Of a stretch of 64,000 nt of DNA, positions 36,139 through 44,560 are shown piece by piece; position 1 is the first letter of the stretch; the number at the start of each line of letters is the position of its first letter. The notes beneath the pieces are model-generated. The model had not been told where the DNA came from, searched no databases, and worked only from the letters and a program-made list of their open reading frames with translations. The stretch spans positions 94,788 to 158,787 of the forward strand of contig JAHHIJ010000013.1 of assembly GCA_019358985.1 (NCBI GenBank), given 5' to 3'. The translations under genes and the position numbers were made by a program. The DNA comes from Tolypothrix brevis GSE-NOS-MK-07-07A (GTDB taxonomy: Bacteria > Cyanobacteriota > Cyanobacteriia > Cyanobacteriales > Nostocaceae).

Positions 36139-37092
36139 TTACCAATTGTGATAAAGCTGACGAACCCAATGTAAAGGTTCTTCATGAGAAAGTCTAATTT
36201 TCGGTTCAAATCTGGGATAAAGATTTTCGAGCATCGTCACATCTTGCCGAATTATTTCCTCAGTAGCTTTAATAGTTGGTGGTTCAAGAATTGAGTTGAA
36301 AATACCAAAGGATTTTTCCGTAAATAGTGGGATAAATATGCGCGTTGTATTTTCGTTTTGTGGATATATAGTAAATACTTGCACAAGTTTACCCAAGGGT
36401 GAATCACTATAAACAACCACAAAAGACGGAAAGTAATTTTCTAAGATTAATTCCGCTGGATTGGGAGTAAATAGTAAAGCTATATTTCGTCGGTACTCAC
36501 TCAGGGTATTTTTCTCTCTGATGTGCTTGATGGTAGAAATAGAAAAATAACCCTTATCCTGAAAGTCATTAACTACTGTTTCTTTGATTCTAAAAAGTTC
36601 CCGATGAGTACCTTTAGCGTGATTGACATCATGATTAATCTCTAATGCATCAAGAAAAGGTGCTTTTATAGTTACATCTCCCGCAACACCAATAAACCGA
36701 AATTGAGTTGATAGCTTTTCCAAAATCTCTGGAATGGGAAGCTTGGGTTCTTGATTTGCGTAAGTCCAAATAAAATCACCTTGAAAAAATAACTTAAGTT
36801 GTTTTGCGAGAGGTTTTGAATTTTTTTCATTTGGTAAAATTGCTTTACCTACCGAGTCAAATTCTAATGCATGAAAAGGACAAGCTATTGTATTAGTATC
36901 TGGACAAATCCAACCATCAGAAAGCTTTGCACCCATGTGAGGGCAGATATTTTCTAAAGCGGAAATTTCATCTTTTTCATTTTTCCAAAGTACATAATCT
37001 TGACCACAAATAGTAAATAATTTAGGTTTATTTACTTTTAACATAGATTTGTGGGCAATTAACCAAGGGGCACCGGGTAAATTCCAAGTCAT
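36139..37092 (-). CDS. Rieske [2Fe-2S] ring-hydroxylating oxygenase-like protein
   Basis: About 317 residues from ATG 37092 (an upstream TTG is less likely). N-terminal Rieske domain with CPHMGAKL and CPFHALEF giving the Cys-x-His and Cys-x2-His ligands (about 49-72). The catalytic half has the mononuclear iron site DALEINHDVNHAKGTH (about 148-163), with Asn/His/His order fitting alpha-subunit or pheophorbide-oxygenase-like enzymes. No membrane helix is obvious at the C-terminus. Electron partner genes are absent nearby, so a general ferredoxin is presumed. The substrate is unknown; a pigment or aromatic compound is a guess from family. Confidence 0.85.
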   Translation of the reverse strand: MTWNLPGAPWLIAHKSMLKVNKPKLFTICGQDYVLWKNEKDEISALENICPHMGAKLSDGWICPDTNTIACPFHALEFDSVGKAILPNEKNSKPLAKQLKLFFQGDFIWTYANQEPKLPIPEILEKLSTQFRFIGVAGDVTIKAPFLDALEINHDVNHAKGTHRELFRIKETVVNDFQDKGYFSISTIKHIREKNTLSEYRRNIALLFTPNPAELILENYFPSFVVVYSDSPLGKLVQVFTIYPQNENTTRIFIPLFTEKSFGIFNSILEPPTIKATEEIIRQDVTMLENLYPRFEPKIRLSHEEPLHWVRQLYHNW

Positions 37093-37199
37093 ATGCAACG
37101 CAACTAATACTTCTATTTATTAGTATGGCGATCGCACTTTCTCACGTCTTGTATATTCATCCGATTTTTTGTACGTTATTGCTATCTTTATAGGATTTT

Positions 37200-37778
37200 T
37201 TAAACTTGAACGTCGAAGTCTACTTTATCGTAAATATCTGCCAGGGAAATTTCAAAAGAAATAGAAGCTAAGGATATCGTGACATCAGCATTTTCATATT
37301 CAGTAAATATCCAGCGGTTGTTATCTGTTTTGCTGTATTGTTCAACGTGCATTTTATATTGGTCAATAAGCAGATATTCATGAAAGCTAGGAATTGTTCG
37401 ATAAGCCGCAAATTTTTCATCCCTGTCATAGCTTTTGGTTGATTTTGAAAGTACCTCACCAATCATTATCGGATTTGTCAGAGTGTCTTTTCTTCCTTCT
37501 TGAAATTCAAGTTCACCTGCAATAACCATCACATCAGGATAAGTATTAATTCGCTTTTGAGGAATCCATAATCTTTGGTCTGTAACAAAAACGCGGTAAG
37601 GTTGACGTTTCAGAGCAAAATTGAGCGTACTGCTTAGGTTGAGAGCAATTTGGTTATGATTGGGTGTTCCACATGTCATCGGGATAATTTGACCATTAAT
37701 ATATTCGTGCCGTTCTTCGGATTTTACCTCTATTTCTAGGTATTCTTCAGGTGAGTAGTAGCGTTCTGCAATAATCAT
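37200..37778 (-). CDS. Uma2-family (DUF820) putative nuclease
   Basis: 192 residues, complete for the short form of the family: N-terminal YYSPEEYLEIEVKSEERHEYINGQIIPM, then TYPDVMVIAGE with the conserved Asp, GEVLSKSTKSYDRDEKFAAYRTIPSFHEYLLIDQ with the E-V and YD-x-x-x-K pattern, and a C-terminal beta-rich tail. It is similar in kind to the genes at 35121 and 48054 but clearly diverged. ATG 37778 fits the family start. Function unproven. Confidence 0.85.
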   Translation of the reverse strand: MIIAERYYSPEEYLEIEVKSEERHEYINGQIIPMTCGTPNHNQIALNLSSTLNFALKRQPYRVFVTDQRLWIPQKRINTYPDVMVIAGELEFQEGRKDTLTNPIMIGEVLSKSTKSYDRDEKFAAYRTIPSFHEYLLIDQYKMHVEQYSKTDNNRWIFTEYENADVTISLASISFEISLADIYDKVDFDVQV

Positions 37779-37870
37779 GGAATTTCAACCCCCAAGGCTA
37801 CAAATTATTAACTTAATCTTACTAAACTATTATTAACTTAATATTTGTTTGGGTGTCACACCAACGAAAT

Positions 37871-38290
37871 TTAATCTTGACGCAGCAAAGCTACGAAACC
37901 AGCTTGTTCAAAATGTTTGTCGTAAGCAAGTGCTTCTTGAATACCAAGCTTGTGCATGATTTGGAATGAGGCACAATCTGTATGGCTCCAAGCTTGATCT
38001 AAACGTTGATTGTACAATTCAAGTGCGCTGGTAAACAAATCACTGGTTTGAGGAACAATTTCAATATTAGGATTACCGAAGGATTGATTAATCAAATTAA
38101 CTGCTGTTCGTCTGAATAATGCACCTTGCTTAGAAAAGGCATTTAGTAGCTCAGTAAATATCATCTCACTAGTTACTATCTCTAAAGAAGGCATGAAAAA
38201 TGCAGTAATTATTCTAGCTTTTTGATGCAGATCATCACTGGGATTAAGTAAAGCAATCCAGTACCCTGTGTCAGCAAATACTTTTTTCAT
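37871..38290 (-). CDS. PIN-domain protein, probable toxin of a VapBC-type pair
   Basis: 139 residues, a complete PIN domain: acidic residue in VFADTGYWIALLNPSDD (D6), E in TSEMIFTELLNAF (about 45) and Asp pair in SHTDCASFQIM (about 107), then AYDKHFEQAGF near the end. Such proteins are usually RNases that cut tRNA or other RNA and are held inactive by a partner. Its ATG overlaps the stop of the upstream gene by 4 bp (ATGA), so the two are translationally coupled. Some members of this PIN group are not toxins; the target RNA is unknown. Confidence 0.82.
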   Translation of the reverse strand: MKKVFADTGYWIALLNPSDDLHQKARIITAFFMPSLEIVTSEMIFTELLNAFSKQGALFRRTAVNLINQSFGNPNIEIVPQTSDLFTSALELYNQRLDQAWSHTDCASFQIMHKLGIQEALAYDKHFEQAGFVALLRQD

Positions 38291-38568
38291 TCTTCACTTT
38301 TCGGTGAACCGTATAGATAGTAATCCAAGTTTTTTGACATATCGCTTGGCAGTTTTGTCCATTCTTCTTCAGGAATTTGTAGACTAATCTCATCAATCAA
38401 ATCTAAAAAAGATTGGGAGGATACATTTTGGGTTGATTCGACAATTTGACTGTCGTCAACTCTTTGCTTCAATCTAATTTTGATGAAAAGTAAAAAATTT
38501 AATACTTCTTCAACCAAAAATTCTGGTGCTTGATCAATTTCTCTAATTAATTTTTCTTTTGCGGTCAT
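38287..38568 (-). CDS. Probable antitoxin partner of the PIN protein
   Basis: 93 residues. The N-terminal half (AKEKLIREIDQAPEFLVEEVLNFLLFIKIR) resembles the DUF2281-type N-terminus common in antitoxin-like partners of cyanobacterial PIN proteins. The C-terminal half (SQIPEEEWTKLPSDMSKNLD style) would be the toxin-binding, poorly structured part. It lies upstream and overlaps the PIN gene by 4 bp, the usual antitoxin-first order. No separate DNA-binding domain is obvious. Confidence 0.7.
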   Translation of the reverse strand: MTAKEKLIREIDQAPEFLVEEVLNFLLFIKIRLKQRVDDSQIVESTQNVSSQSFLDLIDEISLQIPEEEWTKLPSDMSKNLDYYLYGSPKSEE

Positions 38569-38665
38569 AGCATTACCTCATTACAGTTTTTACTATATAT
38601 TTAAGGAACTCATCTCCAAGTCTACAATTGCTTTGTCTACTTCTGTTTTAGCAATATTGCTATTT

Positions 38666-39556
38666 TTACAAAATCATCTTAGGTGTTACTCCCAGTAACC
38701 TTTTAAAATGTCTATTAAGATGACTTTGGTTAGCGAAACCGACTTTGTAAGCAACTTCTGCAAGGCTCAAATTACCTTGCAAAAGTAACCTTTTTGCTCG
38801 CTCCACCCGACAACGAATCACATATTGATGCGCGGAGATTCCCATTGACTGTTTGAATAAGTGAGAAAAATAATGTGGACTTATTTGTACTATAGCAGCC
38901 AATTCTGTTAGACTTAAATCCTGTTCTAAGTGGGCGTTTATATAGTCAATTATTTTCTTAAATTTATACTTTGACAAACCGTCTTTATATTCTAGCAAAA
39001 TCGGTTTGGATGTTGAATAATGTTGCATTAAGTGAACTGACAAAGCATTTATCATCGTCTCTGCATAAAGACGACTATTTGTAGGATTATTTTCTAACAC
39101 ACTTTTAAGCGCTAATCCCATTTGGTAAATTAAAGGATCGGGTGTGGCAAAATGTGGTAATAATTCCACATCTTTTGCATCTGCTGATTCGTTAATAGCA
39201 CGAGCAAAAACATCAGTTTCTATACCAAGAATGATAAAATCACCTTCTGCATCCCAAGCTGCACTTTGACCGACGTTGACCGGATTAATAACTATATCAC
39301 CTCCGACTACTGCATCACGGTGAAAGCGTCCATCTAGTTTGCGTTCGGCATGAATTACACGGTTTCCATGTGTGAAAATCGCAATAGAATGCCAACGAGG
39401 GGTAGAAACTTCCGGCATTTCATAAGCAGGTTGACACATGTAGCCGAAAGATACTCCATGCCAACCTACATCTAAGCTAGTGAGGATTGGTGGACGTGGA
39501 TAAAGCTGCAATGCTTCAGTTTCTTCGGTTAAGACTAAGGGCTTTTCTTGGGGCAT
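38666..39556 (-). CDS. AraC-family transcriptional regulator
   Basis: A 296-residue regulator with a C-terminal AraC/XylS double helix-turn-helix (about 200-296): DLSLTELAAIVQISPHYFSHLFKQ, then LSLAEVAYKVGFANQSHLNRHFKRLLGVTP. The N-terminal domain (about 20-180) is a cupin-like ligand domain with HGNRVIHAERKLDGRFHRDAVVGGDIVINP. The effector is unknown. ATG 39556 is clear. It is monocistronic, with a family-3 repeat element upstream, so its promoter may lie in or beyond that element. Confidence 0.9.
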   Translation of the reverse strand: MPQEKPLVLTEETEALQLYPRPPILTSLDVGWHGVSFGYMCQPAYEMPEVSTPRWHSIAIFTHGNRVIHAERKLDGRFHRDAVVGGDIVINPVNVGQSAAWDAEGDFIILGIETDVFARAINESADAKDVELLPHFATPDPLIYQMGLALKSVLENNPTNSRLYAETMINALSVHLMQHYSTSKPILLEYKDGLSKYKFKKIIDYINAHLEQDLSLTELAAIVQISPHYFSHLFKQSMGISAHQYVIRCRVERAKRLLLQGNLSLAEVAYKVGFANQSHLNRHFKRLLGVTPKMIL

Positions 39557-39593
39557 AGATTATACAAATGCCATCTACCCAATAGTATATCAG

Positions 39594-39681
39594 TATATAT
39601 TTCCAGAAAAGTAGAGACGTAGCAGTGCTACGTCTAATCAAGGGTTTCGGGCAACGCATAATTAATTTATGGAGATGTCTA
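39594..39681. repeat. Family-3 element
   Basis: Left end decayed (TATATATTTCCAGAAAA), core GTAGAGACGTAGCA/TGCTACGTCT, right end TTATGGAGATGTCTA. About 88 bp. A separate repeat (GTCGGAGACGCTACGCGAAC, 39714-39733), common in cyanobacteria, follows. Confidence 0.65.
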
Positions 39682-39817
39682 GTACCGCTTCTCCTTCTCC
39701 TGTCGGAGACGCTACGCGAACGCGGAAGTCACGCATTCAAAAGTAATATGGAGCAAGCTTTTTAGCGATTGAGAATGGTTAGTTTATTTACGCCGTGCTG
39801 CACTAGTATATATTCGT

Positions 39818-40234
39818 TTATTCAAAAACATATTTTTCAGCTACTTTCCAATAACGAGAAAAGCGCTTCAAGTTGATATAGCCGTCGTATTCAAAAAATG
39901 GTTCTACTTCAAAAATTTCCAAGTCCAAAGTTTTCTCAATTTCATTACATATCATATCAAAACGCGGACTAACACTTTCTGCTGTGACAACGAAGCTAGT
40001 ATTATGCTCTTTGGCAAAAGCTAAAATTTCTCGCGTTACATCACCACGACGAATGACAACGGGTAATTCTAATAAGCATTCATAGATAAAAGTGAGGCGT
40101 TTCAGACTTAATTGCGATTCTTCAATTAAAGCATCATCCCAAACCCAAATTGCAGGTGCGTCGGGGTATTCTTTTAGTGCGGGGTTTTGGGGACTTAGAC
40201 AATCTCCATGCACCCAAATAATTGGTTTAGTCAT
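39818..40234 (-). CDS. Photolyase N-terminal-domain-like protein (split photolyase, small part)
   Basis: 138 residues: KPIIWVHGDCLSPQNPALKEYPDAPAIWVWDDALIEESQLSLKRLTFIYECLLELP resembles the Rossmann-like N-terminal domain of the photolyase/cryptochrome superfamily (strand, WVHGDCLSP loop, helix SLKRLTFIYECL). It ends before the FAD domain. It is 38 bp downstream of the gene for a free-standing photolyase FAD domain on the same strand, so the two parts are probably made together. In canonical photolyases this domain comes first in one chain. An antenna cofactor site cannot be judged. Confidence 0.7.
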   Translation of the reverse strand: MTKPIIWVHGDCLSPQNPALKEYPDAPAIWVWDDALIEESQLSLKRLTFIYECLLELPVVIRRGDVTREILAFAKEHNTSFVVTAESVSPRFDMICNEIEKTLDLEIFEVEPFFEYDGYINLKRFSRYWKVAEKYVFE

Positions 40235-40272
40235 TGGTTTTTAGATTTTAAATAACGAACTACGTCAAAATT

Positions 40273-41124
40273 TTAACGGCGTTTTTTGCCTTTTTGCCAA
40301 CTTTGACTGTTAGCTTGTTTGTTAAATTCACCTTTGGGAAAAAGCTTTTGTTCTATTTCTTCATAACTACCTTCAAAGTCACAATGTCCGTAAAGGGGAC
40401 ACTGTTTACAATAAACGCTTTCGGTGTAACGTTCTAAATTTTCGCGGTTGAAAAAATAAGCTTTGTGACTAAAGGTGCTGGCTACCCATTGCCATGACAT
40501 ATTATTGCTTGCAGGATCGCCATCTAACAAATGCTCTAAAAACCACTTTGCGCCGGCTTGCCAACGAATACGCTGCCAGTGGACAATGTAAGCTGCCATC
40601 CACATGCGTGCATGGTTGTGCAAGTAGCCTGTTTCGCGTAAGTCACGACTGAAGCTGTCTATGCAAACTCTGCCTGTGGTGCCTTGTTTGATGTCTTCTG
40701 GTAACTCAGGTGCGTAATCTGAGGGGGTATAGCCTGTTTTATATTCTTCTTGGTCTCGCCATATATTATCACCTAGTTTGGCATATAAACGCTGCCAGTA
40801 GTCACGCCAGCCTAGCTCGTTAATTAGTTTAGTTGTTTCGTCTGGGTTTGCTGTCTGCTCAATGATATAATCCCGAATTTCTCGCAGACTCAGAACACCA
40901 TAGCGAATATAAGGTGAAAGTCGCGTTACTGCACCTGTGAAAAAGTTACGTGTTTTTGCATAGCGTGCAGCGTCTACTTTTTGCAGCATTTTTTCGGCGG
41001 CTTGGCGTCCGCCGACAATTTCGCTGATATGATTATCTCGTTGTGTCGCTTCTGGAAATTGTTCTTTTAGGTAAGTTACTAACTCTTCGCGGTTAGTAAA
41101 GTCGCGCTGCATGTTATTGGTCAT
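40273..41124 (-). CDS. Photolyase/cryptochrome FAD-binding domain protein (split photolyase, large part)
   Basis: 283 residues with the all-helical FAD domain: TRLSPYIRYGVLSLREI (about 66-82), ELGWRDYWQRL, SFSRDLRETGYLHNHARMWMAAYIVHW (about 158-185), LEHLLDGDPASNNMSWQWVAST (about 193-214), matching the flavin-cradling and Trp-rich motifs. The usual N-terminal alpha/beta domain is absent and seems to be the next gene. A Cys cluster CKQCPLYGHC (about 238-247) near the C-terminus could bind a metal or Fe-S cluster. DNA repair or blue-light sensing is inferred; which of the two is open. Confidence 0.8.
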   Translation of the reverse strand: MTNNMQRDFTNREELVTYLKEQFPEATQRDNHISEIVGGRQAAEKMLQKVDAARYAKTRNFFTGAVTRLSPYIRYGVLSLREIRDYIIEQTANPDETTKLINELGWRDYWQRLYAKLGDNIWRDQEEYKTGYTPSDYAPELPEDIKQGTTGRVCIDSFSRDLRETGYLHNHARMWMAAYIVHWQRIRWQAGAKWFLEHLLDGDPASNNMSWQWVASTFSHKAYFFNRENLERYTESVYCKQCPLYGHCDFEGSYEEIEQKLFPKGEFNKQANSQSWQKGKKRR

Positions 41125-41245
41125 TTGTAAAGGATTTGACGACTTTATAATTATGGCGGATGAATGTAAGCGATCGCTCTCAACTATATGAGATAATTTT
41201 TAAGCGATACATACATCGACGGAATTTAAATATGCGTTATCTCGA

Positions 41246-41272
41246 AAAGACGTAGCAGTGCTACGTCTCTAC
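41246..41272. repeat. Dispersed palindromic core copy
   Basis: AAAGACGTAGCA and TGCTACGTCTCTAC. It lies just upstream of the PD-(D/E)XK-like gene; an open frame start at 41258 falls inside the repeat and is not used. Confidence 0.7.
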
Positions 41273-41305
41273 ATTATAATGATGAATAAAGCTCGTATAT
41301 CAACT

Positions 41306-41932
41306 ATGGTTACAGTCATCCAAGCCCAAAACCTTAACATCATTGACTTAGAAAAAAAATTTGGTCTACAGCTAGATGACAGCGACCAATTTTTTACAGA
41401 GTGGTTTGATAATCTGCCAGAAATTACTGAGTCAGAAAAGCAGGCTCTAGACCGAGTTAAAGCGAACTTTCTTAGCTTGGTTAAGCGTCGGCGTATTTTA
41501 GAAGAATTGGTAAAACTAGTTGTGCTAGCTCCCTTGTTAGATTTAGCAGGATTTTATCAACTTCCTTTTGATATTGAAACTGAAGAATCTATACAAATTG
41601 CTTTGGAAGATGAAGGAGAAATTATGCGAGGTCGCATTGATGTGTTGGTTCTAAAACAACAATTGTGGTTATTAACAATTGAATCTAAAAGGGCTGGATT
41701 TTCTCTAATAATGGGTATACCCCAAGCACTAGCTTATATGTTGAGTAATCCTCACCCTGAAAAACCTACTTTTGGGTTAGTAATGAATGGTAGTGATTTT
41801 ATTTTCCTGAAACTAACTAAGCAAGATACACCAAAGTATGCTTTGTCTGAACCGTTTACGCTGTTGAAACGCGAAAATGAACTGTATAAAGTTCTGAGTA
41901 TATTAAAAAATATTGGTCAAATTCTGATTTAA
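41306..41932 (+). CDS. Conserved cyanobacterial protein with PD-(D/E)XK-like core
   Basis: About 208 residues from ATG 41306; ATGs at 41279 or 41282 are also possible. The core MRGRIDVLVLKQQLWLLTIESKRAG (about 112-136) has D and E-x-K spaced as in restriction-endonuclease-like folds, and similar proteins are often annotated as type I restriction R subunits, although no helicase part is present. A helix-rich N-terminus (ALDRVKANFLSLVKRRRILEELVK) and a C-terminal beta/alpha tail (PTFGLVMNGSDFIFLKL) surround it. It ends 5 bp before the cysteine desulfurase gene. Function unproven. Confidence 0.7.
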   Translation: MVTVIQAQNLNIIDLEKKFGLQLDDSDQFFTEWFDNLPEITESEKQALDRVKANFLSLVKRRRILEELVKLVVLAPLLDLAGFYQLPFDIETEESIQIALEDEGEIMRGRIDVLVLKQQLWLLTIESKRAGFSLIMGIPQALAYMLSNPHPEKPTFGLVMNGSDFIFLKLTKQDTPKYALSEPFTLLKRENELYKVLSILKNIGQILI

Positions 41933-41937
41933 TAATT

Positions 41938-43104
41938 ATGTCTGTTCGTCCTATATATCTCGATTGTCATGCGACCACTCCTGTGGATGAAAGGGTATTA
42001 GCAGCAATGCTACCTTACTTCACTGAACACTTTGGAAATGCCTCTAGTATTAGTCATGTTTATGGTTGGGAAGCAGAAGCGGCAGTGAAACAAACGCGAT
42101 CAATTTTGGCAGAAGCAATTAATGCTACTCCTGAAGAAATTGTCTTTACTAGCGGTGCGACAGAAGCAAATAATTTAGCTATTAAAGGTGTTGCTGAAGC
42201 TTACTTTCAAAAAGGGCAACATATTATTACTGTTGCAACCGAACATAGTGCAGTTCTTGACCCTTGCAACTATCTAAAAACCCTTGGATTTGAAATTAAA
42301 ATTTTACCAGTTGAAAAAGACGGGATAATTAATTTAGATGAGTTAGAAAAAGCTTTCCGTCCTGATACAATTTTAGTTTCGGTGATGGCTGCTAATAATG
42401 AAATTGGCGTTTTGCAACCATTAGCAGAAATTGGTGAATTATGTCGTCGTCAAGAAATTATTTTTCACACCGATGCTGCACAAGCGATCGCTAAAATTCC
42501 CCTTGATGTACAATCGATGAAGATTGACTTGATGTCCCTAACAGCACACAAAGTATACGGTCCTAAGGGCATCGGTGCGCTATATGTGCGTCGTCGCAAT
42601 CCCAGAGTACAACTTGCAGCGCAACAACATGGTGGGGGACATGAACGAGGAATGCGTTCTGGTACACTATATACACCGCAAATTGTTGGATTTGGCAAAG
42701 CTGTAGAAATCGGTTTAGAGGAACAGGAAAGAGAAAGCGATCGCTTGACACAATTAAGACTATTATTGTGGGAACAACTTTCGCAATTGCCAGGAATCCA
42801 CCTCAACGGACATCCTACCCAACGATTGGCAGGAAATTTAAATATCAGTGTTGAAAAAGTTGATGGATCTGCATTACTGTTAGGATTGCAACCTGTAATG
42901 GCTGTTTCTTCTGGATCTGCTTGTTCTTCAGCGACAACTGCACCTTCTCATGTTCTCACAGCGTTGGGACATTCGGAAAAATTAGCTTATGCATCCGTGC
43001 GGTTTGGAATTGGCAGGTTTAATACCCAAGAGGAGATTGACAGGGTAGCGGAACACTTTATTTCTACGGTGCAAAGTTTGCGGAAGCAGGCAACGCTTGT
43101 GTGA
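41938..43104 (+). CDS. iscS: Cysteine desulfurase (NifS/IscS family)
   Basis: A 388-residue PLP enzyme that takes sulfur from cysteine to build Fe-S clusters and thio-modifications. PLP lysine is in LTAHKVYGPKGIGA (about 203), His in TEHSAVLDP, Asp in HTDAAQA, and the mobile active-site Cys is in SSGSACSSATTAPSHVL (about 328). The N-terminus YLDCHATTPVDERVLAAMLPYF is typical of group I. It starts 5 bp after the preceding gene and is probably co-transcribed with it. No scaffold gene is adjacent; nfu lies 12 kb away. Whether it is the housekeeping or a nif-linked copy is not decided. Confidence 0.95.
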   Translation: MSVRPIYLDCHATTPVDERVLAAMLPYFTEHFGNASSISHVYGWEAEAAVKQTRSILAEAINATPEEIVFTSGATEANNLAIKGVAEAYFQKGQHIITVATEHSAVLDPCNYLKTLGFEIKILPVEKDGIINLDELEKAFRPDTILVSVMAANNEIGVLQPLAEIGELCRRQEIIFHTDAAQAIAKIPLDVQSMKIDLMSLTAHKVYGPKGIGALYVRRRNPRVQLAAQQHGGGHERGMRSGTLYTPQIVGFGKAVEIGLEEQERESDRLTQLRLLLWEQLSQLPGIHLNGHPTQRLAGNLNISVEKVDGSALLLGLQPVMAVSSGSACSSATTAPSHVLTALGHSEKLAYASVRFGIGRFNTQEEIDRVAEHFISTVQSLRKQATLV

Positions 43105-43439
43105 AACGAATCGCACATATAAATTATATTATGCACTGCGTTGGTACACATATTGTAGAGACGTAGCACTGCTACGTCTTTTCTGGAGATGTCTAATAGA
43201 CATCTCCAGAAACTAATTATGCGTTGGTACACAACCCTTGATTAGACGTAGCACTGCTACGTCTCTACGAGGGTTATTTAATAGACATCTCCAGAAACTA
43301 ATTATGCGTTGGTACACAACCCTTGATTAGACGTAGCACTGCTACGTCTCTACGAGGGTTATTTAATAGACATCTCCAGAAACTAATTATGCGTTGGTAC
43401 ACAACCCTTGATTAGACGTAGCAGTGCTACGTCTCTACA
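43105..43439. repeat. Family-3 elements in 85-bp tandem array
   Basis: A first element (core near 43154-43180, end TCTGGAGATGTCTA) meets the next one head to head, forming the near-perfect palindrome 43182-43210. Three 85-bp units then begin at 43201, 43286 and 43371 (the last shortened to about 70 bp), each with CATCTCCAGAAACTAATTAT, CGTTGGTACACAACCC and the core AGACGTAGCA/TGCTACGTCT. The array ends at the stop codon of the cyanophycinase-like gene. Confidence 0.9.
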
Positions 43440-44420
43440 CTAATATGGATCTGAATCTATGCGTCCTCTTTTCACGCTCCTGAGATAATATCCTGTTGTT
43501 GGTCTGTTTCTCAAGTTGAATGTGTTGCCGCTGTTAACTTTCCAGATTTTGTAGTTGGAGTAGGTTAGAGGAGTTCGCTTGGAGCAGACTTCAGGAGTGC
43601 GATCGCCTAGTATAAAGTACGCTGGACCCTTACCCATCACTTTTGCTCTGCCATTTTTCTCGATAACCACCGATGTATCTTCGCTAACTGCTATCCCCAA
43701 AGCACTTTTAGCTACACCATCTTTGATTTGACGAGCGATGAAAGCCATTATTCTACCCATTCGTTCACGTTTGTAAAAGTGGGTGTCTACAATGGTTCCC
43801 TTCAGATTTCCCCAGGAAAAAAAGTTGTAGGTGAAGCTTATATCTCGATAAGGATCTGCGAGTGCGTCTTCAGTTTCAATGCTGTTTGCACAAGCGTTGT
43901 AAACAAAGTCACTTTGAATCATTGCTCCTGCACTAGTTCCCCCAATACCGCCTCCCCTCGCGTAAACTGATTTTACAGCAGTTTCCAGCTTGGTGTTTTT
44001 CAAGTTGCGAATGTATTTACACTGGTCGCCACCTGCAAAGAAAATCACTTCGGCATTTTGAACTTTGTTGACAATATCAGCGTTGTTTGCATCTTTGCGG
44101 TTGGTAATGACGAAAGTCTGCACCGAGTCCACACCTTTCATCTGATAAATTGGCTGATTGTAGCTGTCATCTCCAGAAGCACGGAGGACAACTACATCAA
44201 CCTTGGTGGTACAATTAGTACATCCCCTGACTCGGTTAATCATCCACTGAATAGCTTCATCGACATCGGAACCACCTCCACCCAAATCAAAAACAGGACC
44301 CTCCAAAGGAGGATTGACATTGGCAGGGTTGCCCTTTAAATTGGACGTTACCTTCGCTTTAACAGGCAATATTGAGGCGATCGCTATTATCCATAACAGC
44401 TTGAGTGCAATCTTAAACAA
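43440..44420 (-). CDS. Exported cyanophycinase-like peptidase (S51 family)
   Basis: 326 residues from TTG 44420; no ATG is available before an upstream stop. A signal-peptide-like N-terminus (KIALKLLWIIAIASILPVKAK) suggests export. The catalytic Ser is in GGIGGTSAGAMIQSD (about 165), with FFAGGDQCKYI upstream and a His in VDTHFYKRERMGR, as in peptidase S51/cyanophycinases, which cut the Asp-Arg polymer cyanophycin. The C-terminal 60 residues are extra. Whether it acts on cyanophycin, which would be cytoplasmic, or on another isoaspartyl or peptide bond is open. The stop codon is at the edge of the repeat array. Confidence 0.8.
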   Translation of the reverse strand: MFKIALKLLWIIAIASILPVKAKVTSNLKGNPANVNPPLEGPVFDLGGGGSDVDEAIQWMINRVRGCTNCTTKVDVVVLRASGDDSYNQPIYQMKGVDSVQTFVITNRKDANNADIVNKVQNAEVIFFAGGDQCKYIRNLKNTKLETAVKSVYARGGGIGGTSAGAMIQSDFVYNACANSIETEDALADPYRDISFTYNFFSWGNLKGTIVDTHFYKRERMGRIMAFIARQIKDGVAKSALGIAVSEDTSVVIEKNGRAKVMGKGPAYFILGDRTPEVCSKRTPLTYSNYKIWKVNSGNTFNLRNRPTTGYYLRSVKRGRIDSDPY

Positions 44421-44475
44421 TGTATAGTAATTGTTGGTTGATAGTTAATGGTTGTTTACGACTAACTCCGCTCCT

Positions 44476-44503
44476 GTAGAGACGCGAAATTTCGCGTCTC
44501 TAC
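44476..44503. repeat. Perfect 28-bp palindrome, core variant
   Basis: GTAGAGACGCGAAA and TTTCGCGTCTCTAC, same outer arms as the other cores but with a different centre. It lies in the spacer between the cyanophycinase-like and GT4 genes. Confidence 0.85.
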
Positions 44504-44560
44504 AACTCCTACTCCGTTTTCCCAATTCCCAACTCCCAATTCCCAACTCCTAACTACTAA

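Noticed and set aside
41258..41305. N-terminal extension of the PD-(D/E)XK-like gene
   Set aside because: The earliest start is inside a palindromic repeat; later ATGs are more plausible.
43201..43440. 85-bp direct repeats as a CRISPR array
   Set aside because: Units are identical along their full length with no variable spacers; they are tandem copies of a dispersed element.
43440..44420. Cyanophycin gene pair (cphB with cphA)
   Set aside because: No cyanophycin synthetase gene is adjacent, and this protein appears to be exported, so cphB was not assigned.
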